64,000 nucleotides of DNA from Actinomycetes bacterium (lineage in GTDB: Bacteria; Actinomycetota; Aquicultoria; UBA3085; Oleimmundimicrobiaceae), in the NCBI GenBank assembly GCA_030614255.1, contig JAUWKI010000003.1, positions 28,003-92,002 of the forward strand. Reading direction: 5' to 3'. This document shows positions 10,036 through 17,895 of this stretch, one piece after another; position 1 is the stretch's first letter; each line of letters begins with the position of its first letter. Under the pieces are notes generated by a model. It was not told the origin of the DNA, searched no databases, and saw only the letters and a program-made list of their open reading frames with translations. The position numbers were made by a program, and so were the translations under genes.

Positions 10036-10224
10036 AATTTGGCAATTAAATACGGAGCTTTGAAGAAGAGCAGTAGACCTTAGACAAGATTTTAGAGAGT
10101 TGGGATGGTGGAAACCAATATCTGGTCGAGTCGAATTTATCTCTAAGCTTGGAGCTAAAAGTCATTGTGCTATTAAGCTTCGCGTTTAGTAAACATTAAG
10201 TCACCAAAAGAGAGCGAGTTTTGT

Positions 10225-10299
10225 GGGGATGTAGCTCAGTGGGAGAGCGCCTCCTTGGCGTGGAGGAGGCCGAGGGTTCAATCCCCTCCATCTCCACCA
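10225..10299 (+). tRNA. tRNA-Ala (anticodon GGC), inside the T-box leader
   Basis: A complete cloverleaf: acceptor GGGGATG/CATCTCC, D-stem GCTC/GAGC, anticodon stem CCTCC/GGAGG with loop TTGGCGT, T-arm GAGGG-TTCAATC-CCCTC, discriminator A and an encoded CCA. The acceptor carries the G3-U70 pair that defines alanine identity. The anticodon GGC reads GCC/GCU. No separate promoter is seen directly before it; the perfect promoter at 10007 is 190 bases upstream, with T-box Stem I in between. The T-box terminator would serve as its terminator. Confidence 0.95.
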
Positions 10300-10336
10300 A
10301 TTTATATCGCTAAATAGGGTGGTACCGCGAAAGAAT

Positions 10337-10367
10337 CCTTTCGTCCCTTTGGGTGAAAGGTTTTTTT
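10337..10367 (+). terminator. T-box terminator hairpin
   Basis: The stem CCTTTC/GAAAGG, extended by CCC/GGG around a TTT loop, is followed by seven T. Its 5' arm contains CGTCCC, which can pair with the GGGTGG part of the T-box to form the alternative antiterminator. Confidence 0.85.
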
Positions 10368-10912
10368 GTTAGTTTTGTAAAGTACCAGTTTATCTGATGT
10401 ATATATTTTAAATGAAGCATTTTTATTAAATTTTAATTTGTTCATTTTTTTGCGCGCCTACTCGCTTACTCTCGCAGAGCGAAATCGCTATTTACCCTTC
10501 GGGCACGCGATTCCTGTCTGCCCTGCCTACCGGCAGGCAGGGTGCCGCTTCTACTCGAGTTTCACTCGTTTAACGGTGTGCTCAGAGTCACTCCAAGCAA
10601 GAGCCACGAGATGTTTTAAAAGCCACAAAATCTATAAAGACTCTATTGGTTTTTCTAAGGGCTAAAGGCTGGGGGGGCTAATGGCTAGAGGCTGTTTTAA
10701 AAAGCTCTTTTGCTTTTCCTGGTGGCTGAAAGCTGGCAGCTGGAGGCTGAAAGCTATATTTTAATGATATAATATTCCAATCACTGGCTCTGACGATAAA
10801 ATTGAGACCAGATACTGATTAATGATTTAGCTAAAAAGTGAGACCAACTTGAGTTGGCAAGATATCGCTCGCATCGGGGCGGAAGTTTATACCAGTTTCT
10901 ATTGGAGGCAGT
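10368..10912 (+). repeat. Long spacer between T-box and leuS: repeat copy, word repeats, possible second promoter
   Basis: 545 bases without a credible gene. 10441-10620 resembles the interior of the inverted-ended repeat family (compare CGAAATCGCTATTT...GGGCACGCGATTCCTG with 26700-26745) and contains a CCTGCCTACCGGCAGGCAGG palindrome. 10660-10756 is word-like repeats (gctaaaggct, gctgaaagct, ggctggcagct). An extended -10 TGATATAAT lies at 10765-10773 and could give leuS its own transcript. GAGACCA occurs twice (near 10804 and 10842), and CCAACTTGAGTTGG forms a small hairpin. ORF 10438-10665 is not credible. Confidence 0.55.
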
Positions 10913-13375
10913 GTGGAAAAGTACGATTTTGCGCGGATTGAGAAAGAGTGGCAGAAAAAGTGGGAAGAATCGAAGATATATGAGGTCTCAGAAGATTCTG
11001 CGCAAAATAAAAAATATATCCTCGAGATGTTTCCATATCCTTCAGGGAACATCCATATGGGCCACGTAAGAAACTATTCCATCGGTGACGTCGTTGCCCG
11101 TTATAACAGGATGAGGGGCTACAATGTACTTCATCCAATTGGCTACGATGCTTTTGGCATGCCGGCTGAAAATGCGGCGATAGCCCACGGGGTTCATCCC
11201 AAGAAGTGGACTACCAAGAATATTGATATCATGCGAAATCAATTAAGAGGCCTGGGTTTGAGCTATAACTGGGATCGTGAAATCACAACCTGTGAGCCGG
11301 ATTATTATAAATGGGGCCAATGGTTGTTTCTGCAGTTCTACAAAAGAGACTTGGTATATCGCAAGAAAGCCAAGGTAAATTGGTGTAATTCTTGCGAAAC
11401 AGTTCTTGCTAATGAACAAGTTGAAGCGGGAGGTTGCTGGAGATGTGGTACTCCGGTTGAGCCGAAAGAGCTTGCGCAATGGTTCTTCAATATCACAAAT
11501 TATGCCGAACCCTTATTAAAAGATCTTGATAAACTCCCGGGTTGGCCTGAGCGGGTCAAGGTTATGCAGAAGAACTGGATTGGCAGAAGTGAAGGAGCTT
11601 GGGTTGATTTTTCATTGAAGGACGGTGAGACTGTCACCGTCTTTACAACGCGACCTGATACCCTTTTTGGCTGCACGTTTTTCTTGCTTGCTCCAGAGCA
11701 TGCTCTCGTTGATGAACTCATCAAAGACACTCCTTATAAAGACGAGGTTGTGAAGTTTAGAAAAAAAGTTGCCAAAGAGACCGAGATAGATAGAACATCT
11801 ACTGAAATTGAAAAGAATGGGTGCTTTACCGGAGCGTATATTATAAATCCCGTAAACAGAAAAAAGATACCGATTTGGGTAGCCGATTATATTCTCATGG
11901 AATACGGAACAGGAGCGGTCATGGCGGTTCCTGCCCATGATGAGAGAGATTTTGCTTTTGCCAAGAAATACAATCTTCCCATTGAGCCGGTTATCCAGCC
12001 GACAGGTGAAGATTTTAGTTTGGGTCTCAAAGAGGCGTATGTGAGCGAAGGAGTAATGATAAACTCCGGTCAGTTTACCAATATGCCCAGCAAAGAGGGA
12101 GCAAGAGCGGTAACCAAATGGTTAAAGAAGCAGGGTAAGGGCGATTTTGCGGTGAATTACCGCCTACGTGATTGGTTGATTTCTCGCCAGCGTTACTGGG
12201 GCAACCCAATACCTATAATTTATTGTGATGAGTGTGGTGTAGTTCCTGTTCCCGAAGAAGATTTACCGGTCGTATTGCCGGACGATGTGGAGATTACGGA
12301 AAAAGGCGGCTCTCCTTTAGCTAAACATGAGAGCTTTGTGAACACGACGTGTCCGAGATGCTCTAAGCCCGCCAAACGGGAGACCGATACTATGGATACC
12401 TTCACTTGCTCTTCGTGGTATTTCCTTCGTTATACAAGTCCTCATGAAGACAAAGGGCCCTTCAGTGTTGAGGCGGCTAATTACTGGATGCCTGTCGACC
12501 AGTATATCGGTGGCATCGAACATGCGATTATGCACCTGCTATACTCTCGTTTTTTTACTAAAGTTATGAAAGATATGGGTTTGTGCGATGTTGAGGAACC
12601 ATTTTCCAACTTGTTAACCCAAGGGATGGTTATAAAAGACGGGGCCAAGATGTCTAAATCTAAAGGCAATGTGGTTGATCCCAATGAGATAATCAAAACC
12701 TATGGAGCAGATACCGCAAGATTGTTTATCCTTTTTGCTTCACCTCCGGAAAAAGAACTCGAATGGAGTGATCAGGGAGTTCAGGGCTCTTACAGGTTTT
12801 TAAACAGGGTTTGGAGAATCGTTAAAAAGAATATAGAAGCTTCAAAAACGGATAGAAAATCCAAGTTGGATGAGGTTGACAGAGAACTCCAGAGGGTAAT
12901 TCATCGAACGGTAAAGAAAGTTACAATCGATATCGAGCGCTTCAATTTAAACACAGCCATAAGCGCGACAATGGAACTCGTAAATGCCAATCATAAATAT
13001 TATGATGATAAAAATGAAGTAGAAGTAAATTCGGAGATATTAGCCGAGGCCAACGAAAAGTTGCTACTCACTCTCGCTCCTTTCGCTCCCCATATCACCG
13101 AAGAGCTATGGAAAATGACGGGAAAGACGGAGAGTGTTCATCGTGCCAATTGGCCGGTTTTTGATGAGAAGCTTGCAAAAGCTGAAGAGATAGCTCTCAT
13201 TGTCCAGGTTAATGGTAAGGTGAGGGACAAGATAACGGTCTCTGCAGATATAGGAGAGGAAGAGATGAAAGAAGTCGCGCTTTCCAGTGAAAGACTGAGG
13301 CAGTTTACTAAGGGGAAGGAAATTGTTAAAGTGATAGTTATTCCAAAAAAACTTGTCAACGTGGTTGTGAGGTAA
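10913..13375 (+). CDS. leuS: Leucyl-tRNA synthetase
   Basis: Charges tRNA-Leu with leucine. The class I signatures are seen as [14 protein letters not shown] (HIGH type) and [14 protein letters not shown] (KMSKS). The inserted editing domain lies around residues 220-415 ([31 protein letters not shown]), and zinc-type cysteines around residues 158-180 ([13 protein letters not shown]). 820 residues is normal. The GTG start at 10913 has TTGGAGGCA upstream. It is probably controlled by the T-box leader 545 bases upstream, although repeats and a possible second promoter intervene. lepB follows after 2 bases. Confidence 0.97.
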   Translation: MEKYDFARIEKEWQKKWEESKIYEVSEDSAQNKKYILEMFPYPSGNIHMGHVRNYSIGDVVARYNRMRGYNVLHPIGYDAFGMPAENAAIAHGVHPKKWTTKNIDIMRNQLRGLGLSYNWDREITTCEPDYYKWGQWLFLQFYKRDLVYRKKAKVNWCNSCETVLANEQVEAGGCWRCGTPVEPKELAQWFFNITNYAEPLLKDLDKLPGWPERVKVMQKNWIGRSEGAWVDFSLKDGETVTVFTTRPDTLFGCTFFLLAPEHALVDELIKDTPYKDEVVKFRKKVAKETEIDRTSTEIEKNGCFTGAYIINPVNRKKIPIWVADYILMEYGTGAVMAVPAHDERDFAFAKKYNLPIEPVIQPTGEDFSLGLKEAYVSEGVMINSGQFTNMPSKEGARAVTKWLKKQGKGDFAVNYRLRDWLISRQRYWGNPIPIIYCDECGVVPVPEEDLPVVLPDDVEITEKGGSPLAKHESFVNTTCPRCSKPAKRETDTMDTFTCSSWYFLRYTSPHEDKGPFSVEAANYWMPVDQYIGGIEHAIMHLLYSRFFTKVMKDMGLCDVEEPFSNLLTQGMVIKDGAKMSKSKGNVVDPNEIIKTYGADTARLFILFASPPEKELEWSDQGVQGSYRFLNRVWRIVKKNIEASKTDRKSKLDEVDRELQRVIHRTVKKVTIDIERFNLNTAISATMELVNANHKYYDDKNEVEVNSEILAEANEKLLLTLAPFAPHITEELWKMTGKTESVHRANWPVFDEKLAKAEEIALIVQVNGKVRDKITVSADIGEEEMKEVALSSERLRQFTKGKEIVKVIVIPKKLVNVVVR

Positions 13376-13377
13376 TA

Positions 13378-13980
13378 GTGGAGGGAGAAAAAGAGATAGT
13401 TGAAAAGGAACAGTTGCTCAAGGATGAAGTTTCAGTACAGCCCTGTACCGAGAATCAGGAGTTAAGAAGTAACCCGTTTGTGGTCTTTATTAAAGAGACT
13501 GTTTTTATCATTGTTGCAGCTCTTATCTTTTCATTTATAATACGTTTCTTTGTCGTTGAGGCCTTTACCATCCAACAACACTCTATGGACCCGACGCTCC
13601 ATGACGGCGACAGAGTTCTCGTTAGCAAATTCATCTATCGCTTATCGGATATTGATTATGGTGACATCATAATTCTCGAGTCTCCCATGAATGAGACGGA
13701 TTTCGTAAAAAGAGTTATTGCTACCGAAGGGGAGACGGTAGAGTTTAAAGAGGGCGATTTGCTTATCGATGGAGAGTATATTGATGAATCATATGTGAAG
13801 AAACATGATTCGAATAGCTCGGGACCGCTTGAGATATCCGAAGATGAAATCTTTGTTGCCGGTGATAACCGCGCTAACAGCTTTGACAGCCGTATTTTTG
13901 GGCCGATCTTAGAAGATGATGTGGTGGGGAAGGTGTTCTTCATCTATTGGCCGGTGGATAGAATAGGATATATAAACTAG
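13378..13980 (+). CDS. lepB: Signal peptidase I
   Basis: Membrane serine protease that removes signal peptides of secreted proteins. One membrane segment spans residues 37-58 (KETVFIIVAALIFSFIIRFFVV). The catalytic serine is Ser69 in QQHSMDPTL and the general base is Lys111 in FVKRVIATEGE. The family GDNRANSFDSR box is present near residue 162. It starts at GTG 13378, almost touching the leuS stop, so the genes are likely cotranscribed. A perfect hairpin with T-rich tail follows. Confidence 0.95.
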   Translation: MEGEKEIVEKEQLLKDEVSVQPCTENQELRSNPFVVFIKETVFIIVAALIFSFIIRFFVVEAFTIQQHSMDPTLHDGDRVLVSKFIYRLSDIDYGDIIILESPMNETDFVKRVIATEGETVEFKEGDLLIDGEYIDESYVKKHDSNSSGPLEISEDEIFVAGDNRANSFDSRIFGPILEDDVVGKVFFIYWPVDRIGYIN

Positions 13981-14008
13981 TTTCCAAATTTGGAAGCTAG
14001 TTTTGTTT
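13976..14008 (+). terminator. Intrinsic terminator after lepB
   Basis: ACTAG-TTTCCAAATTTGGAAG-CTAGT folds into a long hairpin overlapping the lepB stop, followed by TTTTGTTT. Confidence 0.65.
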
Positions 14009-14089
14009 GACCGTTTATTTTTTTCTACTTGTTTTTCCTCGACTTTTACGGCTACTCTCTTTTCATAATTTCTGTTTTTAATTATTTTT

Positions 14090-14296
14090 GTGGGTTGCTC
14101 TCGACTCTTGATTCGAGCATTTCTCCTCCTTGCTTCACTTCTCGGCGGCGACCTGCCTGCCTGCCGGTAGGCAGGCAGAACTCACCCCGATAAATCGGGG
14201 CTCAAACAGCTTCGGTCGAAACCCCGCCTCGTCGATTGCTCGTCGGCGCTCTCATATGCCTGCCCGCCTCTGGAGGGTCGCCAACGAACAACCCAC
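14090..14296. repeat. Inverted-ended repeat family, copy A
   Basis: The left end GTGGGTTGCTC (14090-14100) and right end GAACAACCCAC (14286-14296) are inverted repeats with one mismatch. The interior holds a CCTGCC/GGCAGG palindrome. It encodes no transposase. Related copies are at 23036-23255 and 26650-26847. Confidence 0.65.
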
Positions 14297-14316
14297 CCGG
14301 GTTTTAAAACCAAAAG

Positions 14317-14366
14317 ACAGCTTCGGCTTATTTCCTGAACAACCTATTTTTACGCCTAAAAATGAC
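14317..14366. repeat. 50-bp exact repeat, copy 1
   Basis: These 50 bases, beginning acagcttcggcttatttcc, are identical to 23225-23274. They follow the right end of repeat copy A here and form the right part of copy B there. Confidence 0.9.
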
Positions 14367-14830
14367 CCCTCGTTTCACTCCCCTTTGTTCCTCCAGGGCC
14401 TGTGGCGGGGTCATCCCGGAACAGAGTGAGGGATGATATGGCGATTAAAAAAGTGTGCTCATATATCTGCTCGACAGAGCGTAGTTGTAGGTGGGTCGCC
14501 AATGAACAACCTACCCGGATTTTAAAAAAACCAACAACAAGCTTTTATTTTGATTTTCCTGGAAGCTGATAGCTGAAGTCTGGCGACTGATTTTAAATGA
14601 TATGGCGATTGTCATTTTTAATTTTTTATTTCCAAGCACAACAAGCAAAGTAATTTGTTGGTTTGGAAAGATTTCCTTAGTTAATTAAGTCTGCTACTCA
14701 ATTGATAAAACTTTCTCTTATAAATATTGAGTTATTCATATCAGTATCCTCGTTTTCTTGCTATTTGCATTGGGACAGGCCCCAAAAGCAATATGGCGGT
14801 TTAATTTGTATTCATTTGCTGGCCTCCTCA

Positions 14831-14856
14831 TTTCCGAATTATCGATAATTCGGAAA
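14831..14856. repeat. 26-bp perfect palindrome
   Basis: TTTCCGAATTATC and its exact reverse complement meet without a loop. It could be a protein-binding site or the remnant of a hairpin. No T-run follows, so it is unlikely to be a terminator. Confidence 0.8.
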
Positions 14857-15042
14857 TAGTTTGAGATGAAACCCGAAGGGCTAAAAAATAAAGCATGAAG
14901 GAGTCTTTGGTTTTTTGTTGAATTATCTACATACAGTTAAATGCAATGGACTAAATACACTTCACACTTCAGTTGCAGTATACATTCTCTCAAAATTCCA
15001 ACCAGCCAATAATAAATATCTATGGTTTAAGGAGGGATTAAA

Positions 15043-15450
15043 ATGAGGAAAATTCGGAAATGGCTTAATTCTTCATCTTTTTTAAGCATAGTTGTAATAA
15101 TTATTGGGGTAATATTTTTATTTGGTATTTTAGGTTGCGAGTTCACCTCACAAAAAGAAACACTTCCTTATGCTGAAGAGAAAATTGAATCTACGCAAAA
15201 TGAAACGACACCGGTCGAAGAACCAAAAAAAGAAGCAACTGCTAACGGGGAAGCCGATACAGAAGTAATCCCAAAGGAATCAGAACAACCTCTGGAGTCA
15301 CCAATTGAACAGCCTAAAGAAGAGAAGAAAGAAATTACCGTCTACATAACTAAAACTGGAGAGTGCTATCATAGCGCAGGCTGTCAATATCTTAGACAAA
15401 GCTGTATCCCAATAGGTTTGGAAGCTGCCAAACCTAATTATAGGCCATGA
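15043..15450 (+). CDS. Membrane-anchored protein with YHxxxCxYL motif, stopped by TGA at a Cys position
   Basis: 135 residues: a basic start, one hydrophobic segment (SIVVIIIGVIFLFGILGC, possible lipid-attached Cys32), a Glu/Pro/Lys-rich linker (33-100), then VYITKTGECYHSAGCQYLRQ, a small metal-binding-like module often found at the end of secreted nucleases and surface proteins. In that module the expected end is GYxPCxxCNPP. Here the frame reads NYRP, then TGA, then SRCNPPL and TAA. So the stop replaces the first Cys of the CxxC, and the true product may reach 15474 if TGA is read through. The start has AAGGAGGGATTAAA. Function unknown. Confidence 0.65.
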   Translation: MRKIRKWLNSSSFLSIVVIIIGVIFLFGILGCEFTSQKETLPYAEEKIESTQNETTPVEEPKKEATANGEADTEVIPKESEQPLESPIEQPKEEKKEITVYITKTGECYHSAGCQYLRQSCIPIGLEAAKPNYRP

Positions 15451-15518
15451 AGCCGTTGCAATCCTCCGCTGTAAGCGGATAATGTTTATAAAAATTTTTA
15501 GGGGGGGGGGTGAGATTA

Positions 15519-15656
15519 ATGCCAACAACAGGCGAGAAACCAGGAATTGGTAGATATGTTTGCTTGAGTTGTGGACAGGTTGTTCACTTAGATGATAATG
15601 ACGATACTTTGCCACCATGTCCACGCTGCAATGGAACTAAATTTAAAAAAGATTAA
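15519..15656 (+). CDS. Small zinc-ribbon protein (45 aa)
   Basis: This gene is too short for the ORF track: MPTTGEKPGIGRYVCLSCG and so on, 45 residues. Two CxxC knuckles (Cys15/18 and Cys34/37) frame an acidic loop (LDDNDDTLPP), a typical rubredoxin-like or zinc-ribbon fold. The ATG at 15519 is preceded by a run of ten G then TGAGATTA, so the homopolymer itself forms the ribosome binding site. It lies 69 bases after the preceding TGA-interrupted gene and may be cotranscribed. No specific function is known to me. Confidence 0.75.
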   Translation: MPTTGEKPGIGRYVCLSCGQVVHLDDNDDTLPPCPRCNGTKFKKD

Positions 15657-15860
15657 TTAAACGCCTTTGCTTCGCCATTCACTGTCAGTTGGTAGCTGAA
15701 AGTTAGAGATTGACAATTGATTACACTTTTGATTCCCTCGACTACCGATTCCCAACTCCTAACTAAATGCAGGACAAAAGTATGTTTTGTTGAAATTTTA
15801 AAAATATGTCTAGTCATTAAACTTTTTTAAACAGATTAAATTAGGAGGTTATAGTCGAGA
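15657..15860 (+). repeat. Spacer with word-like repeats
   Basis: The words gtagctgaaagtt, gactaccgattcc and caactcctaactaa recur here as in other spacers. An AGGAGG at 15844-15849 is the likely ribosome binding site of the next gene. No gene is seen. Confidence 0.5.
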
Positions 15861-16988
15861 ATGAAGTCATTTACAATTAGTTTTGGCGGGTGGGAACGTT
15901 GTGGGCACCCTGATTTCCAGTGTTTTTTTCGAGTTAAAAGAGGAGAATTGAATTTCCCAATTTCAATTACTTTACAAGGGGTATGTGTTATGGCTCTCAA
16001 TCTTAGCAAAGAGGAAGTTAAGGAATTGCTTCCAAAAATTGGACTTGAGTGTATTTTACGCAAGATAGCTGGGGGTGACTATCCTGACATAAGTACTAAT
16101 GGATTCCAAAATATTCTTATAGATTCACCTGAACAGCTTGACTCATACATCAATAAATACTCAAAAAAGAATTGTAAATTTCAAAGTGAAGAGACAAGGG
16201 GGTTGATGTGTAATGCTCATCCTATTACAGATGAGTTAGATGGGATGACTTCAAGGATATTGTGTCAGAAGTGTTTATTACCAGATTCGCGTACTCTGTG
16301 TTCTTATCTTGTGCACCCTCAGGTTGTTGGATCCAAATCACAAAAAAAATTGGAACGTCTCATATCTTGGGCCATTTGTGAAAAAGGTGTAGATGCGGGC
16401 AATACTTCGAAGTGTGTTCCTGGCGGCAATGATTGTTGGGAGTTTGTTTATGAACCACCTGAACTCATCTATGAAGTACCTTTAGATCTTCCAGATAGAG
16501 TAGCAGACGAAATGGATTTTATAAATCTTGTGTTTAAGGATGTTTGTAACAAAAGAGTTGTTAAACTGAGTCAGGCACGTTCTGTTGCGGGGCTGTATGG
16601 TGATTGTAAGAGCGAAGAGGATTTTATGCACAAGGTAGCAGTCATTTCAGATATAATATCAAATACTTCTGTAAAATCTTTTTTGTCAAAAGAAAGAATC
16701 AGTGATTTGGAAACAAACAAGAGGACAGGTTCTATAAATGAATTGGAAGCATTCTTAAGTGAACGGTTTCCAGGATTTGAAGAAAGTATTGTTTTAAATC
16801 TTCGCAACATCCAAAAAATTAGAAATAGTTTTCCAATCCATTCTCGTTCTATGAACTTGATAAACAGCTTTAATGAACTTTATATTGAATACCCACCATT
16901 GAACTGGAACGATGCTTACCTGAAAGTTTTATTTTCTTTTTGGCAAAGTTTTCGGGAATTAAGAAGACTTATGCAAGGCCGTAAGTAG
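15861..16988 (+). CDS. Uncharacterised protein with HEPN-like C-terminus
   Basis: 375 residues, no full-length family recognised. The first half holds many Cys and His (CNAHPITDELDG, CQKCLLPDSRTLC), suggesting a metal-binding part. The C-terminal ~110 residues look all-helical and contain IRNSFPIHSR, which fits the R-N-x4-H motif of HEPN ribonucleases, followed by a helix ending ELRRLMQG. HEPN proteins occur in abortive infection and toxin systems. It lies directly before a DpnI-type endonuclease, which fits a defence context. ATG 15861 is 11 bases after AGGAGG; ATG 15990 (MALNLSKEE) is the alternative start. The HEPN call is from motif only. Confidence 0.5.
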   Translation: MKSFTISFGGWERCGHPDFQCFFRVKRGELNFPISITLQGVCVMALNLSKEEVKELLPKIGLECILRKIAGGDYPDISTNGFQNILIDSPEQLDSYINKYSKKNCKFQSEETRGLMCNAHPITDELDGMTSRILCQKCLLPDSRTLCSYLVHPQVVGSKSQKKLERLISWAICEKGVDAGNTSKCVPGGNDCWEFVYEPPELIYEVPLDLPDRVADEMDFINLVFKDVCNKRVVKLSQARSVAGLYGDCKSEEDFMHKVAVISDIISNTSVKSFLSKERISDLETNKRTGSINELEAFLSERFPGFEESIVLNLRNIQKIRNSFPIHSRSMNLINSFNELYIEYPPLNWNDAYLKVLFSFWQSFRELRRLMQGRK

Positions 16989-17086
16989 GTCTTTTCGGAA
17001 TCACACTGATTAATGGATTTTTCTAACAAACTGAGGACAAGAGTACTTCTTGTTAAACCTTAGGGCGTGGGAATGGAGATGTAAAT

Positions 17087-17860
17087 ATGAACCTGACAAT
17101 GTATAAACGGGAAGTTTTCGAAAACTATATAAGCAATTCACAAATTGCCCGTGTATTGTCTGAGAATTGGTTTTCTTCGGAAATGTATTGTCCTTGTTGT
17201 TTAAATGAAGAATTAAATCCTCATTCCGCTAACACCAAAGTAGCTGATTTTTTTTGCGAAAGATGTGGGAACGAATTTCAGTTAAAAAGCTCTAAAAAAA
17301 ATTTTGGAAAAAGGGTTGTCGATGGCGAATTTTATACCATGATTAATTTTATTCAAGACAATAAAACCCCAAATTTTTTTCTGATGAGTTACTCGTCAGA
17401 TGATTGGACAGTTAAAGATTTAGTTTTGGTTCCAAGATTCTTCATATCACCCTCAATCATAGAAAAGAGGAACCCTCTCTCCGCCAATGCCAGAAGGGCG
17501 GGGTGGACAGGATGTAATCTTTTAATCGATAGAATCCCCAAAGAAGGCAGAATTGGGATAGTGAAAAATCAAGAGATGGTTGATAAATTAAAGGTTAATA
17601 AAGTTTGGAGAAAAATGTCTTTCTTGGGTAACAGGAAACCGGACTTAAGAGGTTGGACTTCTGATGTATTGAAATGCGTAGAAGAATTGAAAAAGAGGGA
17701 GTTCGAGCTCAGTGAATTATATAAATATGAGAACTATCTTGAAGAACTGCATCCAAGTAACCGACATATTAAAGCAAAAATTAGGCAACAATTACAAATT
17801 CTTAGAGATAATAATGTTATTAAGTTCGAATCGCCCGGAAGATATTCTTTGATTGATTAA
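17087..17860 (+). CDS. dpnC: DpnI-type methyl-directed restriction endonuclease
   Basis: Close to DpnI over the whole 257 residues by memory of that sequence (ARVLSENW, CPCC...NP, VADFFCERC, PNFFLMSY, ARRAGWTGCN, KAKIRQQLQILRDN). DpnI cuts GATC only when adenine is methylated, using an N-terminal PD-(D/E)xK domain with a zinc knuckle (Cys35/38/57/60) and a C-terminal winged helix that also reads methyladenine. The catalytic Asp54 and Lys67 align with DpnI D53 and K66, but the middle acidic residue (E64 of DpnI) is Gln65 here (EFQLKS). No Dam methylase or DpnD lies next to it. The ATG has GGAGATG upstream. Confidence 0.88.
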   Translation: MNLTMYKREVFENYISNSQIARVLSENWFSSEMYCPCCLNEELNPHSANTKVADFFCERCGNEFQLKSSKKNFGKRVVDGEFYTMINFIQDNKTPNFFLMSYSSDDWTVKDLVLVPRFFISPSIIEKRNPLSANARRAGWTGCNLLIDRIPKEGRIGIVKNQEMVDKLKVNKVWRKMSFLGNRKPDLRGWTSDVLKCVEELKKREFELSELYKYENYLEELHPSNRHIKAKIRQQLQILRDNNVIKFESPGRYSLID

Positions 17861-17895
17861 GCTATTTAGAATTTAAAGTTGGAAGGAGCTGAATA

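Larger units (their letters stand above)
10042..10367 (+). promoter_or_regulatory. T-box leader upstream of leuS, interrupted by a tRNA-Ala gene
   Basis: T-box leaders sense uncharged tRNA and choose between an antiterminator and a terminator. Stem I is visible: base helix AGCTT/AAGCT (10056-10060 / 10145-10149), AGTA motif at 10072-10075, GACC/GGTC helix, distal GGTGGAAACC loop at 10107-10116, and a specifier region GAATTTATCTC at 10133-10143. The T-box AGGGTGGTACCGCG lies at 10316-10329, and the terminator with the competing CGTCCC at 10337-10367. The specifier reads TTT by spacing, or TTA (Leu) if shifted one base; the nearest downstream gene is leuS. A complete tRNA-Ala gene lies where Stem III is expected, enclosed by AGCGA (10213-10217) and TCGCT (10307-10311). 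Confidence 0.85.
14009..15042 (+). repeat. One-kilobase repeat-rich spacer, no credible gene
   Basis: It contains a ~207-bp element with imperfect inverted ends (separate entry), a CCTGCCTGCC-GGTAGGCAGGCAG palindrome near 14152-14178, a second right-end-like segment near 14492-14525 (GAACAACCTACCCGG), word-like repeats near 14560-14600 and a 26-bp perfect palindrome at 14831-14856. ORF 14130-14429 runs through these repeats and has no recognisable domain, so it is not called. I see nothing clear in 14600-14820 or 14860-15000 beyond AT-rich sequence. Confidence 0.6.

Noticed and set aside
10438-10665. 75-residue ORF between the T-box and leuS
   Set aside because: Translation of repeat sequence; contains the same palindrome peptide and no start signal.
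10780-10912. A second T-box or other riboswitch directly before leuS
   Set aside because: Only small hairpins and a duplicated GAGACCA are seen; no T-box motif, Stem I features or terminator.
14130-14429. 99-residue plus-strand ORF in the 14-kb spacer
   Set aside because: It runs straight through repeat palindromes (CLPAGRQA is just the translated palindrome), has no ribosome binding site and no domain.
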